A stretch of DNA of 64,000 nucleotides from Paramacrobiotus metropolitanus (GCF_019649055.1 NW_026570225.1:1488001-1552000); one strand, 5' to 3'. Shown: positions 30,006 to 42,125, numbered from the stretch's first letter. The notes: generated from the sequence alone by a model not told the origin. A program made the numbers and translations.

Positions 30006-31619
30006 GGTCTCCTATAGCAATTTAGTTTTTTTAATTTTTTTAATTCTACGAAATTTATTAGTTTTCGAAGTTTTAAAAGTTTTAGGACTTGGCCCACTTT
30101 GTACCTAGTACTAGTACAAGTACTTAACTACATTGCGCTGCACCGATGCGGCTGCTACAGGCCCAGCAAGTATAAATTCTGAATTTCTGCGCTACAGTAT
30201 TTCGTGCACTATTGATTTTTGCACAGACTGTAGTTTGCTTTGATGTGTACAAGTATGAACATTTTGCGCACGTTCTTTTGTGATTCCGTATTGAAAACGA
30301 ATACAGTCGAATTTCCGCCATCTGCATATTAATAGACCGCGTGCGATGACAAAGTGCCGCTCGTGGCAAAATTCAAAAGGATACGAAAATTCAAATTCCG
30401 CCCCGTGCTCGATTGGCATTTTCAATTCATTTTGGTCTGCCGTGTCAGTTTCTTTACACAGCCGTGCGATTTGCAACGCCATAAATGAGCATGATTTGAC
30501 TGTAAAAAAATTATCCGCTGTCTGAATTGTACTAGTACTCGTACTAGTACAACAGTATTATTCGTGGTTTTTTGAAAACATACCGACAGATACCGTTTGT
30601 CGTTGTTGTAACTTTTGTTTAGCCTTTTCTGGCTTTAGTTTTATCTACTTGATTATTATAAAAAAACTGTATTATTGTACTGAAACAGGCAAGAGCCATA
30701 AAATTCGGTCTGCAGGAAATCATGATTTAGAGGCTTAGCAGGAGCTGGTGTAACTTGGTAGCTTGTTAAAGTAATGAAAGATCAAACCAGGCAGTGTCTC
30801 CACTGCATTTCAACAACGTCTTTTATACTAGGCGCTGTTTTGATGTTTGATATTCAAATCTTTTCATCGCATTCGCGGATAACCGCTTCGGGGAGTCCCC
30901 TTTATTCATAACACGAAAATATGAAATTCATCAATTGACCCGGAGAGTGGAGACACCAGACTTACGCATACGTAGTCTAAAATCAACATCTAATTGCCTC
31001 CAGAATTTCCCTGCTGATTATAAAAGTCTACAGCACTATGTACTTATAACCTGGGATAACACAAACTTTCTTAAAAGAAATTCAATAGCAACACGCATGG
31101 CTTCTCTAGCACGGCTGAACGGTAAACTTTCTTTCGGGATAGGATTCGTGTTCTACACTTCTAGTACACAAGCAAGAACGAAAATAAATGCGGATAAGTA
31201 AATACGTATATAGTACGTAGCTGGACGTTAAAAGGAGATGGCAATTGCGACTGCATTTTGGTCATGCCAGTCATTCCGCCCTACACTGCCCCAAGCCCCC
31301 CAAACGAAAATGCCAAAAATCGAAGTTTTTGGAATCTTCAGAATCGGTCTGCCAGAGCGGAAATTCCGAACGCGACGAAATTCCGAGCGCGACGATAATT
31401 ACCAGCCAATGGCAGCATTCTCGGGGTGGGCATGAATTTTAATTTCGGCCGTCATTTTCATTTTCGACTGGCATGTTCATCCCGCCCAAGAAGATCGCAC
31501 TGGGCACATTGTTCATCCTTGGCCTGTATACAAGCTGAGCTGCAGTTAATAACATATGTTTCCGGTTTTCATAACGTTGCATTATCTTGCATGGTATACC
31601 GTGAGAACTTCCGGAGAAA
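30006..31619. other. Spacer upstream of the RING/B-box gene
   Basis: No supported gene. A palindromic cluster ACTAGTACTCGTACTAGTAC lies at about 30530-30550. A 17-bp near-exact tandem pair (GAAATTCCGAACGCGAC, then GAAATTCCGAGCGCGAC) lies at 31360-31393, about 230 bp before the start codon and probably within the promoter. Confidence 0.45.
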
Positions 31620-33462
31620 ATGGAGAATCCCACGAATGAAAAGCCGAAAGTGTATCAGACATTGAAATGTCCGAATTGCCAGCTTAGTTACTCTTACTGC
31701 AAGGGATTAGCAGGAAGCCAGTTTCCTTTGATTTTGAAATGCGGTCATTCTGTGTGTTTTCATTGTATTGTACAGAAGATCACCCAAGTAACTGATCTGT
31801 TTTATGACCAGCTGTTCGACAACATACTGAACACGAATGGCACTGAAAGGAATGGTGCGGCGGTGGGACATTCTCGATGCGCGGTTTGCCCAGCGAAAGT
31901 GCTGGACAAGCTGACGATTACCGAATTAAAAAGGCACGGGAGGAAATCGTTTCAGGCTGAAGATGTGCTGCGCATTTTTCCGTTAGATCTCTTTACGCTT
32001 GGATGGCTGGGTGTGGAAGATAATTTTCCGCGGGATCTGCTGCCTCAGTGGGGAAATGTGGAGGCTTATGACATGATTAAGGAACCGACCGATCAGCCTA
32101 ATGATGGTTACGCTATAACTACCGGAAAAGCCGGAAAACAATATAGTGAGTGAAGATTATAAGCTCAAACAATTGATTGCTCATATTTAAAATTTTATGC
32201 AGTAAGTGCGTTTGTGGTTTGTGCACTCGTACACTCGTACAGTTTATCATGAATGTTCTGTTTAGTTGTTTGCAAGCGGTTTGCACTGTTTACAGAACAA
32301 GCCGCGGCTTGTTTTGTGTGTGTTTAATTAGCCCCAGCTACTACTGGAACCCTAATGTTCTGTACGAGTTTATACAATAATTTTTGTCTTGCCCTTGTAA
32401 GAGGCATCTTTTGTAAATCTTTCACTGCATTGGTGACGTGGAATCATGGAACTTAACACACATTTTACATATGCATTCGAATTTACATTTGAACTTTTTT
32501 AAGGCAGGTGCTTGGGTACAGTCGTACCGTAAAAGTTATAGTGTTATGATGACTGTTATCACGGTGATCCATTTGTTTTTACAGAAATGTCCATTCTCTG
32601 TGGACGATGCGAAAACCGAGAACCGGCTGCGTGTTTGTACTGCGAAACAACGGCGACATATCTCTGTGTGCACTGTCAGAATGACAGTCTCGACGCGAAA
32701 GAGGCGCACGAACACCTGTATTTATCGCATGATGGACAGGTGCTCAACGAGAGGGTCATGTGCGGAACACACGGAAAGCCAGAAATGCTTGCTAATGTGC
32801 AGAGCGGTGAAGCGTTCTGTTTGGATTGCAGTGGCAATAAGCTGGAGGACGTCCGAATGTTGAACTGGAAAGCTTTATCTCGCGTCCAGCCCGCTACGAA
32901 ACTTGCCAAAAGCGTGGATAAAGCTACAAAAGACTGTGGGCGAGCAACTGGGATGCTGATGGAAGAGTTACTGAAGAACGGGCAAAGTAAATGTGACGTT
33001 TACATCAGCTTCATGCAGAAGTTAGCGACTAGTTTTCAGAATCTTTGCCACAAGCATTTAACGAAGTTGAACGATATGGATGGGCGGCGACTGGGATTTC
33101 TCTGCCAAATGGAATCGCCAATGGAACAACAGATTCGCCGATTGGAGTATTTGTCGAAAAAGGTCGAGTTTGTGATGAGAGAGGGAAAATCGGTGCGGAA
33201 CACCGATCTGGATGAAGAAATGGAGAGTATTGTTGAAGAAATCGTTCAGTTTGAATTGTTCAACGAAGATTGCATCAGGGATGGGCGGATTGCCTGGGAG
33301 AAATGTGAAGTGAAGCTCAACGAAGAAATGTCTCCCGTTCTCCGCCGGGTGTTGGACGAACTAACAAAGAACACGGATTTTTCCCGTGACACTTTGGAAA
33401 AACTGCAGATGGAAGCAGTTGCTGATCTGTTGGAATTTGGAGAGATACAGGATGCGCACTGA
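31620..33462 (+). CDS. RING and B-box zinc-finger protein with coiled coil (TRIM/RBCC-like)
   Basis: Probable cytoplasmic E3 ubiquitin ligase. Two exons, 31620-32145 and 32585-33462, join through a shared AAA codon (GTGAGT donor, TTTTTACAG acceptor) to give 467 aa. Residues about 16-105 form an atypical RING: CPNC, then CGHSVCFHC and CAVC, with a long insert before the last pair. Exon 2 opens with two B-box-like zinc modules (CGRCENREPAACLYCETT with CVHC..H; then CGTHGKPE..FCLDCSG). A helical region follows from about residue 290 to the end with heptad-like spacing (QIRRLEYLSKKVEFVM, MESIVEEIVQFELF). There is no C-terminal SPRY, NHL or filamin domain. The order RING, B-box, coiled coil is that of TRIM proteins, but I cannot assign an orthologue. 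It ends 740 bp from the converging MCTS1 gene. Confidence 0.8.
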
Positions 33463-34203
33463 GCCCCTATCAGAGTGTTCCAGAGCGATTAACGCAACCA
33501 AGCCCGTCCGAATACGTCAGTCTGAATGGATTTTCGTAAATGTCACTAAAGGGCGCGGGTCACTTAATTTTTGTACAGCAGATCAGGAGCATTACGTTTT
33601 CAAGGACCAAGAATTAGAATCTTTTAGTGTTTTCATTGATAGTAGATAGTTTTGCGGAATGCCTTCAGATCTTACCTTTTGTGATTTTTTAATCAGTTCA
33701 TGGTGCTTCTATTAGTTCTTCGCTTTGATTTGATTTCTTTATGTTGGTGGAGGAGCTCGGTATCTACGGTTCCTTCACTCTGCTTTGGTTTACGCGTAAA
33801 TTCTGATTTGGTTATTAAGAGCTTCTGATGTTCAGTGTGAATCGTTTTTACCCGAAATATGTTCATAAAAGTTTCCAGTGAAATGCTAACGTGTCCCACG
33901 GCGACTACAACCTGTGTATAAAGCTCAGGATGAGAGAAGGAATCGGTCATTCTGATTCAAGTGTACTGTGTTCAGTAATAAGAGAGCACCAACAACAGCA
34001 AAAATAACTGTAGTCAATGTTCAATTTAACAAATAAACATTATAAACTACAACAAAGTCAGTACGAAAAATCCAAAAAGACATGGTTGCGAACTCGCGAC
34101 ACGTTGTCTACAAAATCGGAATCCAGACGGTGTCCAGTAATAAGAAAATACCAACAATAGCAAAAATCAACGCGCCACAAAGAGCGGTAATAACTACTTG
34201 GCA
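33463..34203. other. Convergent 3' intergenic region
   Basis: Holds the 3' UTRs of the plus-strand RING gene and the minus-strand MCTS1 gene. A loosely duplicated segment with the core CAGTAATAAGA.A.CACCAACAA.AGCAAAAAT occurs near 33973-34010 and again near 34134-34170. No gene is supported. Confidence 0.5.
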
Positions 34204-34752
34204 TCACTTAAGAGATTTCATCTGCCACAATCCGTCATTAAGAAAATGTATTAAATCGACAGCAATGCCTTTGTTTGTCTTCCGCACAGCTTCCGTGCTC
34301 ATCTTCATAACTCCAATGCCCAAGGCGTGCTGCTTGCCTTCGGCTACAATCAGAACAGGAGTGTCTTTCTCCACTATCGACATCTTTCCGCCGGGGGAAG
34401 TCAGTCCAGGACACATAATGTTCGCACCGCTCAGAACAAACTTGATCGCCCCTTTATCCACTTGCATCCACGGTAGAATGAAGGGATACTTGTGGAGAAC
34501 GCGAAGGGACGGCAACATGGGACCATCGCGATGCTTGAAGAAAAGAATATCGCCCGTCTGCGAAGCAATCAGTTCGATATGATCCTGGCATTTCACGAGT
34601 TTGACATTATCCTTTTTCGGCCAGATCTCATCGAGGTAGGATTCCACATGTGGATATTTCTCCAGCAAACCTTGACGGTAATTGCGAATTACGGATGATT
34701 TCAGCTGTGAACTTCCTGTTACGGATTCCTTCTCGGAGAACTTCTTAAACAT
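34204..34752 (-). CDS. MCTS1: MCTS1 (malignant T-cell amplified sequence 1) translation re-initiation factor
   Basis: With its partner DENR, this family removes deacylated tRNA from post-termination 40S subunits and promotes re-initiation after short upstream ORFs. It is a single uninterrupted exon of 182 aa, against 181 in human, and the length match supports ATG 34752. It starts [20 protein letters not shown] as in the family. An N-terminal domain (residues 1-90; [35 protein letters not shown]) precedes the PUA domain from about residue 92 ([52 protein letters not shown]) and the [16 protein letters not shown]-terminus. It is transcribed away from DMAC2, whose start lies about 600 bp upstream. 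Nothing looks broken. Confidence 0.98.
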   Translation of the reverse strand: MFKKFSEKESVTGSSQLKSSVIRNYRQGLLEKYPHVESYLDEIWPKKDNVKLVKCQDHIELIASQTGDILFFKHRDGPMLPSLRVLHKYPFILPWMQVDKGAIKFVLSGANIMCPGLTSPGGKMSIVEKDTPVLIVAEGKQHALGIGVMKMSTEAVRKTNKGIAVDLIHFLNDGLWQMKSLK

Positions 34753-35358
34753 ATTGAATCAGGAAATCTAAGAAAATGGAAAGCAACACAGTAATAATTA
34801 TGCTGCAAACTGATTGTCACGCCAAAAACAAAACCACCAGAATTAATCAGAAATATGAATCTGAAAATTTTGTTCGTAAAATGAAAATCCACAATTCCGT
34901 GCGATGGATTATTAAAAAAAAATTGCTTATCCATGGGGCCACGGATACATATCTTGAAAAAACGTATCAGGCAACCTTTGCCCAGTGGCGGGCAATATTG
35001 AGCGAGCGGATTTGGATTTGCCATTTAGTGATTTACCTAAGTATTAAATTGTATGCTGCACGTAATTTTATTTTCTTTTCCAGATTTCATTATTTTCACA
35101 TTTCTTCGAAAATGTTTGCCGTTTGTAGCTGCGAACAAGCGAATTTTTTCTACCTGTTAGTCAATCAGTAGGTTACGAATCTCCATGACACAGTATCAAC
35201 ATCTTGTTCACACTACAGAATCTGCACGGCTGAACCTACTTCAGTGAAAAAGGTGCGTACTAGTACTTCAGCTTCAAATCCGTGCTGCTGCTGTTCACTT
35301 AAATTGGGCGTTTTTTCGTTATTGAGTAGTTTTGGGGTTGTGATTTTAGTTCATAAAC
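34753..35358. promoter_or_regulatory. Shared divergent promoter region, MCTS1 (-) and DMAC2 (+)
   Basis: Only 606 bp separate the two start codons, which point away from each other, so both core promoters must lie here unless leader exons overlap. No TATA box at a fitting position is obvious, as is common for housekeeping gene pairs. The ORFs in this interval show no domain. Confidence 0.5.
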
Positions 35359-37622
35359 ATGAAAACGCTATGCGCTGGTTGCAGCGCTGTTCTTTCATGG
35401 ACGGTGGCCTCGCGCATCACCACGCTGACATCCCGATCCGGGCGATTCTTACCGCATGTTGTGTTGCCTCATTACTCAACCCTGCCTGCAGCCAAAATAC
35501 ACCGTGACTTGACTGCCCAGGAGGAGACCCATCAGAGTTCGTCCGTGCCCAGTGTGAGTCCGCAGCAGGATGAAGATATTGTTCCCGGCTGGCACACACC
35601 GGAATCCTATGCACTCTTGCGTGAGATCGCCAACAAAACCACGCTTCCCAGTCCGCGTCTGTTTGGCTCGTACGGAGTGGGTAAGCCGCTCGTGGGCGAA
35701 CTGGCACCAATTCGGCCACGGGAGCACCGCTGGCAGCCCCAGCCACAGAGCGAATTCAGCGAAAGATTCCAGGCCGTTATAGCCAGACAACGGCCCTCGA
35801 CGAATTACATGGTTTTCAAATTCAAGCAACGAGATAGGACAATGCGTGGTGTCATGATGTGGTTTCAAGAGCGACATTTGGCCAAACGCCGCAGACAACA
35901 AAGGTACTGTAATTGTTGTGATTCACGTAGATGAACTACTGAACTACTGATTGACGATAAATTGGATGTGCAATTGTGCATTACGAGTACACAGCTGTCG
36001 TTGTTTGGAAATGTTTAATGCGTTTTGCATGATAGAGTTCAGAATTATTGTGTCTTTGGTTTGCTAAATGCTAATACTTCCGTACTATCGCTGTTTCTTA
36101 GTTTTTTTGTGCGTATTGTTGAACGCTTTGCAGCTACGATGCTCAGCGCAACCAGCTGTTAGGTCCGGAATTGGCTGCTGCGAGAGTCTTCCTTAGTCGC
36201 GGAGCTCGAGTAAAATTTGAAGGCGTTGATCGGTGGTACGGCAGGTCTGAAGGGAATCTGCGCGCCGTTCCAAGCCGGTTTTTGGATACTGTCCGAGTGG
36301 AAGCGATTGATGCGACTGGAACTGATGTCCTTTACGAAGCCTTGGAAAACCTAGGTACTGCTATCTTTATGAGTACAGTACTAGCAGAATACCCTTGCAG
36401 CTTTATTTCACAATTTTTTACTGTATTTGAATTATGTTACAGTACTTTTGTTCTACATTTCAAGGGAGCAAGTGAACAGATATCGATTTTCTCAATTTTT
36501 TCCGGTTTTCCAGTATTAAATTTTTATAAGCGTTTTTATCTTCTTTTAAGAAAACTGTCGTTGATTTTCCGTTAGTTTTATTAGTAACTGTTCACTTCAA
36601 CGGAGCTTTCAGTATAATGCAGTATACTAACAAAAAACCTGTTGTTTGAAGTGATCCCTTTCTAAAAATTCGCAAGAAAGATAAAGATCTTTTGACTAAA
36701 CACAACCTATATCCTCGTCATTAACAAATCTGCAGCCTTTGTGTCTTCAGAGTTCAAAGTAGGTTGTTTTAATCAAATATATCTATATATTTGTATTTCA
36801 CTGTAATTTGCAGTTGTAAATAAGTACATTTTTGTGTTGCTGACACTGGGTTAGTAACAGTTTAGATGAATTTTAAGTGTGTGTAAAAATGCTGAGAAAA
36901 AACTGATTTTCGAAAGTTTGCGTGGGATGAAATGTTTAAAAATAACTTACTTGTTTTGCAGTTGGTCTGCGGTATTTGCGGTCGTTGACTCTGCGGGATT
37001 GTAAAGATGTGGACGACTTTTGTATACCTAAATTATATATCCTGTCAAATACGCTGGAGTATTTGGACCTAAGTGGATGCCCGAAAATTTCCGAACGTGG
37101 CTTGGCATGTCTGTATCATTTAAGGTACGTGCCTACAATACAGTAACAGAAATCATAATTTATAAACTGCTTTCTGGAAAAGGCTTTTTGTTTAAAACAT
37201 AATTGTGTATCAGAAATTAGTATTTTAATTGATCGACCGTACTTTAGAGAAATCTTTAATCTAAACTTCTTGCGTTATATAGAAATCTGAAGACACTGGT
37301 GATTGAGAATATGCCGAAAGTGGAGAATAAGGAGTTGTATGCTTTGCTTCTGGAGGACGAACTTCCGTTTTGTGAAATGGTCGGTGTGGAGTACAATCAG
37401 GTAGAAATACCGAAGCCAACATTGCTGGAGTCGAGAGAGTCCAAAGAAGCTGAATGGAAGAAGCTGAACGTTCCCTTATACGATGCAATAGCCAGGCCAG
37501 ACTCTGTGGAAGTGGGCAATCCGAGCTACTCTGATGCTCTGCTAGCCGATAAGAAAGCACAAGCGCTTGAGCAAGAAAGGAGAACTAAAGAATTAATGAA
37601 GAAATACGGTATAAGACAGTGA
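35359..37622 (+). CDS. DMAC2: Distal membrane-arm assembly component 2 (DMAC2/ATP5SL), complex I assembly
   Basis: Leucine-rich-repeat-like mitochondrial protein needed, in mammals, to build the distal membrane arm of respiratory complex I. Four exons, 35359-35903, 36134-36354, 36962-37124 and 37283-37622, with consistent phases give 422 aa. The N-terminus is rich in Ser/Thr/Arg with few acidic residues (MKTLCAGCSAVLSWTVASR, then TTLTSRSGRFLPH), as in a mitochondrial targeting peptide. The diagnostic C-terminal block is LTLRDCKDVDDFCIPKL, LEYLDLSGCPKISERGLACL, then LKTLVIENMPKVENKELYAL and LPFCEMVGVEY, which tracks human DMAC2 almost residue for residue. It is much longer than the human protein (about 257 aa) through an extended N-terminal half and a charged C-terminal tail ending EQERRTKELMKKYGIRQ. 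Confidence 0.9.
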
Positions 37623-37848
37623 TAAATTTACAGTTAAAATTAGTTTATTGTAAATATACTGTGGTGGTACTTCTTGTGAACTCCTTTAAAATTTCAGAAA
37701 ACTGCTTAAACTATTGAGCTATGTTTTGCTCTTTGATTCTAACGAATGCACATAAAGAATAGGGAAACGACGGCATTGGCGGAAATTTACGACGGTACGG
37801 TGGGTACCTTTTCAAAGGATCACAGATGGTGCGGGTTGCGTGACACAA

Positions 37849-39066
37849 CTATCGTCGAATTTCGTGTTTAATAGCCAGTTCCTGCATTAACTTGTGAGCG
37901 TGGTCAGAAATCGGGAATGTTGAAGGAGCTGCTCCTGGACCTTCGATAATGTGTGGAACTTCGATTGGCGGACGAGAATAATCTGCGACCTCCACAGTTT
38001 CAAATTTTAAATCAGCTGGAAGAAAAACGTGTTACTAACACTGGAAATGTACAAATCGCTGTACGAGTATACACCGGTATTTACAGTACTTTTGATGCTG
38101 CGACGCGTCGCGCCACAGTTACGCAGCAAGTGTTTATATGGCTACTGATTCTCACTGTCAGTGCATTGCAGTCTGAACTCCAAAGCATGTTAAAATGAAA
38201 CTTACTCATTTGCCGGAAGCTGAGATAAAAAACGGCCGGGTTGTTCGGAGGGTGTCGTGCCGCTGGGAATCCACTTTGATACAGTGTTAGAGTAGGATGC
38301 ATTAGTTCACCATTCTGGCTGAAATAAATCGCTTGATGCTCTGGTGGAATCTGCCATACATAAATATACAGCACAAAATGGAATCGCTCGTGCAAAGCTT
38401 CTACGTGTTTTTATTAATTTTTGTGTCGATATGCTGCAACTTTTAATTCACTTGAGTCGAAAGCTCGAAGTTCAGAATGTTGCGTCGCAAAACGAATTGA
38501 ATTGCGTACAGTGCTCGCATATCGTACATATGCCCTCTAAGGTAAGGGGCATATAGATATAGTATATCGTACGTGGTAATTTCTGGAAACATAATTTCTA
38601 TTGATACAACTATTGACAGTTCACCTCACTGGTCAGCTGTAATTCTTACGATACTTCCAAACATTTTCCATTGGGACGAGCAAAGAAACTTTCTTGTTGC
38701 GATTATGAATTGATATTAATTTAATGCTGCATAGTTTCATGCACTTAGAAAGAAACCGATGAACCACTGCTTTGCGTCTGCTATACTGATGTTATATGCC
38801 TTGTGAACGCCGTAAAATGTCCTTTTGAACTGCAATTATAACTGAAGTTTCAAAACCTTACAAAGCCCAGCAAGTTTGCGAAGCAGCGTTCATTTTTAAA
38901 TTATAATTTCAAACTGAAACGTTTATACTACGATATTTACCTGCGTACATCGTTGAATTTCTTTTTTAACATCATCAAATGTTGCCAGCTCATGTAGGCT
39001 CATGTAATGCGTCAACTTCTTACGGCGTACAATAATGTGAACTTGTAGGGCGAGCGGCAGTAACAT
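37849..39066 (-). CDS. Small ubiquitin-like-fold protein resembling the N-terminus of FIP200/RB1CC1
   Basis: Three exons, 38941-39066, 38206-38350 and 37849-38015, join in frame to give 145 aa. An in-frame TGA lies just upstream of ATG 39066. Exon 1 gives LQVHIIVRRKKLTHYMSLHE and FDDVKKEIQRCTQ. Exon 2 gives IPPEHQAIYFSQNGELMHP, then LTLYQSGF and NNPAVFYLSFRQM. This is the beta-grasp order seen at the start of RB1CC1/FIP200 (strand, helix, then NGGE, Y.AG and NPIFLF), and more loosely in the ULD of IKK/TBK1 kinases. Exon 3 (ADYSRPPIEVPHIIEGP, DHAHKLMQELAIKHE) ends in a stop. No kinase or long coiled coil follows, and DMAC2 converges 226 bp away. It is therefore a stand-alone Ubl protein, a truncated gene copy, or part of a gene with exons I missed. 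Confidence 0.55.
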
Positions 39067-40105
39067 TGTCTTCGATGGACGCCAGCACGAAGATCAAGAT
39101 TCAAGATGCCATTTAAAATATGCTGCACGTTTTAAGATATGCAACAAAAAAACGTATACATGCACGGTGTGCATAAGATTAATAACCCTTAAAGACCACA
39201 TGCTTTAATTAAAAGTGTCGATATTTAGAATCGATAGCAGTAGTGTGACATATATAATTAAGTTATAATTTAACTAAACACCAGTGAGAGTTCACCCACA
39301 ATTTTGTCCCTGGTTCCCCCGTCGTCCTACTTGTATCCACAAACTTCCTCTTTTGAGGCTATTGGGTCATTTGGTGCTGACGTCGGCGTGGAATTAGGCA
39401 TAATCTCTTGCATTAATTTTGAATATTGTGTTGCACTTACAGTTGCACTTACAATAATTGACCAGGCGATTGCATTAGTTTCCTTTTACCAGTACGGCAC
39501 TTCGATTCACATGTAAGAAGAATCTTGTCGGGTGCATGGTATTGTGTAATAATAATAAGAGTGTAAATAGAGTTGTAATAGTAATCCAAACAACTGTCTA
39601 AAAAACCTTCGACTGAATACTGTATAAAAATGAAGGCAGTACTTAATAAACACTGGTATACAGTACTTAACTTTTTTTTCGGCCACATCACCCACAGGTA
39701 CAACAATCCCAATATTTTTATTTTTAACCTAAAACTATAGCAACATAAGTATATTACGGTACTAGTATAATTATGGAGAATCAAAATATCTGGCTTCGAC
39801 ATCTGGTGTAAATATCTGGTGTGGGTATACGTAGTAGCAAACTCGGGTGTCATAAAAAATATGCAAGTACATAAAGTATTTAATAATTTTATGTTATAAG
39901 TATCAATAGAACACTTTATATAATAAATACTTACAGTATGCAAGCATTTTGTTTTGCAAAAAAACCCTGCCTCTTAGTCTCGGTTTATGCGATGAACTTT
40001 ATGCCTTTTCGGAAAGTGCCTAACTTCTTAATATGAGTGGTTTTCGAGTCTTATAAAGAGAACTACACTGTCGTTCGACTTATATCAAATCATTCAAATT
40101 CCAAA
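39067..40105. other. Spacer between the Ubl-like gene and the TRC8-like gene
   Basis: About 1 kb, AT-rich, between the divergent starts of the minus-strand Ubl-like gene and the plus-strand membrane RING gene. ORFs on the minus strand at 39449-39943 are rich in Tyr/Ile/Cys and low-complexity in a way typical of random AT-rich frames. No feature is supported beyond the expected promoters. Confidence 0.45.
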
Positions 40106-42125
40106 ATGATCGCTTTAAACTTATCTAATAAATTGGTGGAATTCCTGGGACGCGTTCCGGTATTATACATACAGGAGAAAATCCTGAGAAAATGGGCTGC
40201 TCCCACCGCCGGACTATATCCGTTCAGCGTAAAGGAATCCTTGAGTAAAGCTCTCGTGATTATGCACTTCCTGTCTCTCACAAAACACCTTCGAAACACT
40301 GTGCCTTTCTGTAGTCCTCCTGATGAGCTGGTTTTGCATCAAATTCCTCCCGACACACCACTACCGTTTACTGCTCTGTCTGGCCGAAATTACCGCCATC
40401 CTGGTCTTATCCGTGTTCCTTAACGGAGTGGTACCCAATGCCGAATACCGCTGGTACAACTTTCGTCCACCGGAATACACTACTGTGTTGCTGCAGTTAA
40501 TCATCTTTCGCATATTAGACACTTGCCTGGAAGGGACCTGGCAGTTGCTGCTAGTGTCCTGGCAGAATGTTGAACTTTTTCGGAAATATATTGCGAATGC
40601 TAGTCAGCTGCGCCAATTGTTTTTTTGGAATTATTTGACATATCCGTGGATTTGTTACTCTTTTATCACCAGTGATGGGGGCGCTTGGAGTGAGCGTGCG
40701 AAACCCGGTGTACTGAAAGGTCACGAAGGGCACTGGATTCTTGTTTTTGCTGTCGCGATTGTGGAAGTTTTCGAGGTCACGGTTTTCTTAGTGATCTACT
40801 TCATGGATTATTTTTACCGGAATTTTGAATTGCGCCTAACAGCAGTAAAATGTGGACTGCTGTATTCATATTTTCAACATATCTTCTGGCCGACAATTCC
40901 TTTCCGAACCGAAGCGTATGCCTATCTTCACGTGTGGATTATGAAAATCATCATTAGTATTTCATCATCACGTCCACCCGTTCGTGAAATCCTTTCGGGT
41001 TGGTATAGCCATCATAATATTCATAAATATATTGGGAGTTTTCTGTTCTCTTCCATATTGAAAGCCTCGTGTGAGAGTGTTGTGGCGTTTTGGGGTTTCA
41101 GTTATTTCTTAGCAGGATGCACAAGCCTGTTTATCCAGTGTTGGCATTTCATTACCGCCTTAATAATGGGTGTATCGTACCGATTTCTGCTGGAGCCCGA
41201 TTTTCGTGCATTTGATCAGAGTTTGCTGCTGCAAGTATTTATTGACGATTTGCAGCTGGACCATTTCACTGCAGTGCGGGCGTTGGCCACGAAGCCCACT
41301 ATCACGCGTCAGCTGATCGATGTAACGAAGTTAATGGGAATCTTTTGCGTACTGCACTATTTGTTTCTCATTCCGCGAAGATGTAAACGGTTTTTAAGAG
41401 AGATCATTCAAAAAGAATTGCCACTTCCGCCGGTTATCATAACGATCCTTAATTCAGCGGTGCTGCCCATGATTTTAACATTCAAACTCTTTCTTATTTC
41501 TAAACATTGGATGATCGGAAATTTTGCTTTACTGTTCACTTCTCCGCAACCGTTTCGTAATTGGTTGACACTGGAAATCTGTAGCAGCATTTTGTACATA
41601 GTGTTTTACAGTGTTTTGTCGGGATTTTTGTTACCAGTTTTATATGTAGTACATTTGCAAAGGTCAGACAGCCTCTCTATCGTTCAGACTAAGGCTTTTC
41701 ATAAAGCGATAAAATTTTTAGAAAAATTTGAAAACTTTGCCAATTATCTTAGTCATTGTGGAATTGTGGGATGTGTAGCCAATATTGCGGCTTTATGGGA
41801 AATTTATCGTCGATGGGATGCAGTGACCTTATCCGGTGTACTGGAACTGTGCGGCCATGTTGTTCTTTTCTACGTTTGTATGGAGAATTTTAACCATGTT
41901 ATCAAAGCGAAACGAAAGCGGCGAGAAGTTTTATGTTTTCAACAATGTGCTCTGAAGTTAACGAAACCGGTCACGGGAAGCAGTTTAACTTGTTATTTGT
42001 GTAACAATACGGGGGATGATTTTCTGGCTTTGCCTTGTACGCACTCGTTTCATAAGGCTTGTTTAAAAATATGGTTCGTGCAAAATTGTGTGTGCCCTGT
42101 ATGTCGGAAAGAAATCTACATTTGA
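40106..42125 (+). CDS. TRC8/RNF145-like multi-pass membrane RING-H2 E3 ligase, with apparent frameshift near residue 60
   Basis: ER-type E3 ubiquitin ligase family (RNF139/TRC8, RNF145). The long open frame 40323-42125 encodes 600 aa with a dozen or so hydrophobic segments and a C-terminal RING-H2: CYLC, then PCTHSFHKACLKIW and CPVCR, all eight zinc ligands present. The natural N-terminus appears in another frame: from ATG 40106, LSNKLVEFLGRVPVLYIQEK aligns with the RNF145 start. The 600-aa frame upstream of its own ATG also continues the family pattern (LSVVLLMSWF against LSVVLLTL). The two frames overlap at about 40270-40320 without a GT-AG intron, so one base seems gained or lost, perhaps in the CAAAAC run at 40281-40286. 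This could be a real mutation, assembly error or recoding. There is one coding exon; the sterol-sensing role of relatives is not shown here. Confidence 0.8.

Noticed and set aside
39449-39943. 164-codon minus-strand frame rich in Tyr, Ile and Cys
   Set aside because: It looks like a translated AT-rich spacer, with no domain, and lies in the promoter interval between two better-supported genes.
40037-40423. A separate short gene upstream of the TRC8-like ORF
   Set aside because: Its first 60 codons match the N-terminus expected for the downstream gene, so I treat it as the frameshifted start of that gene.
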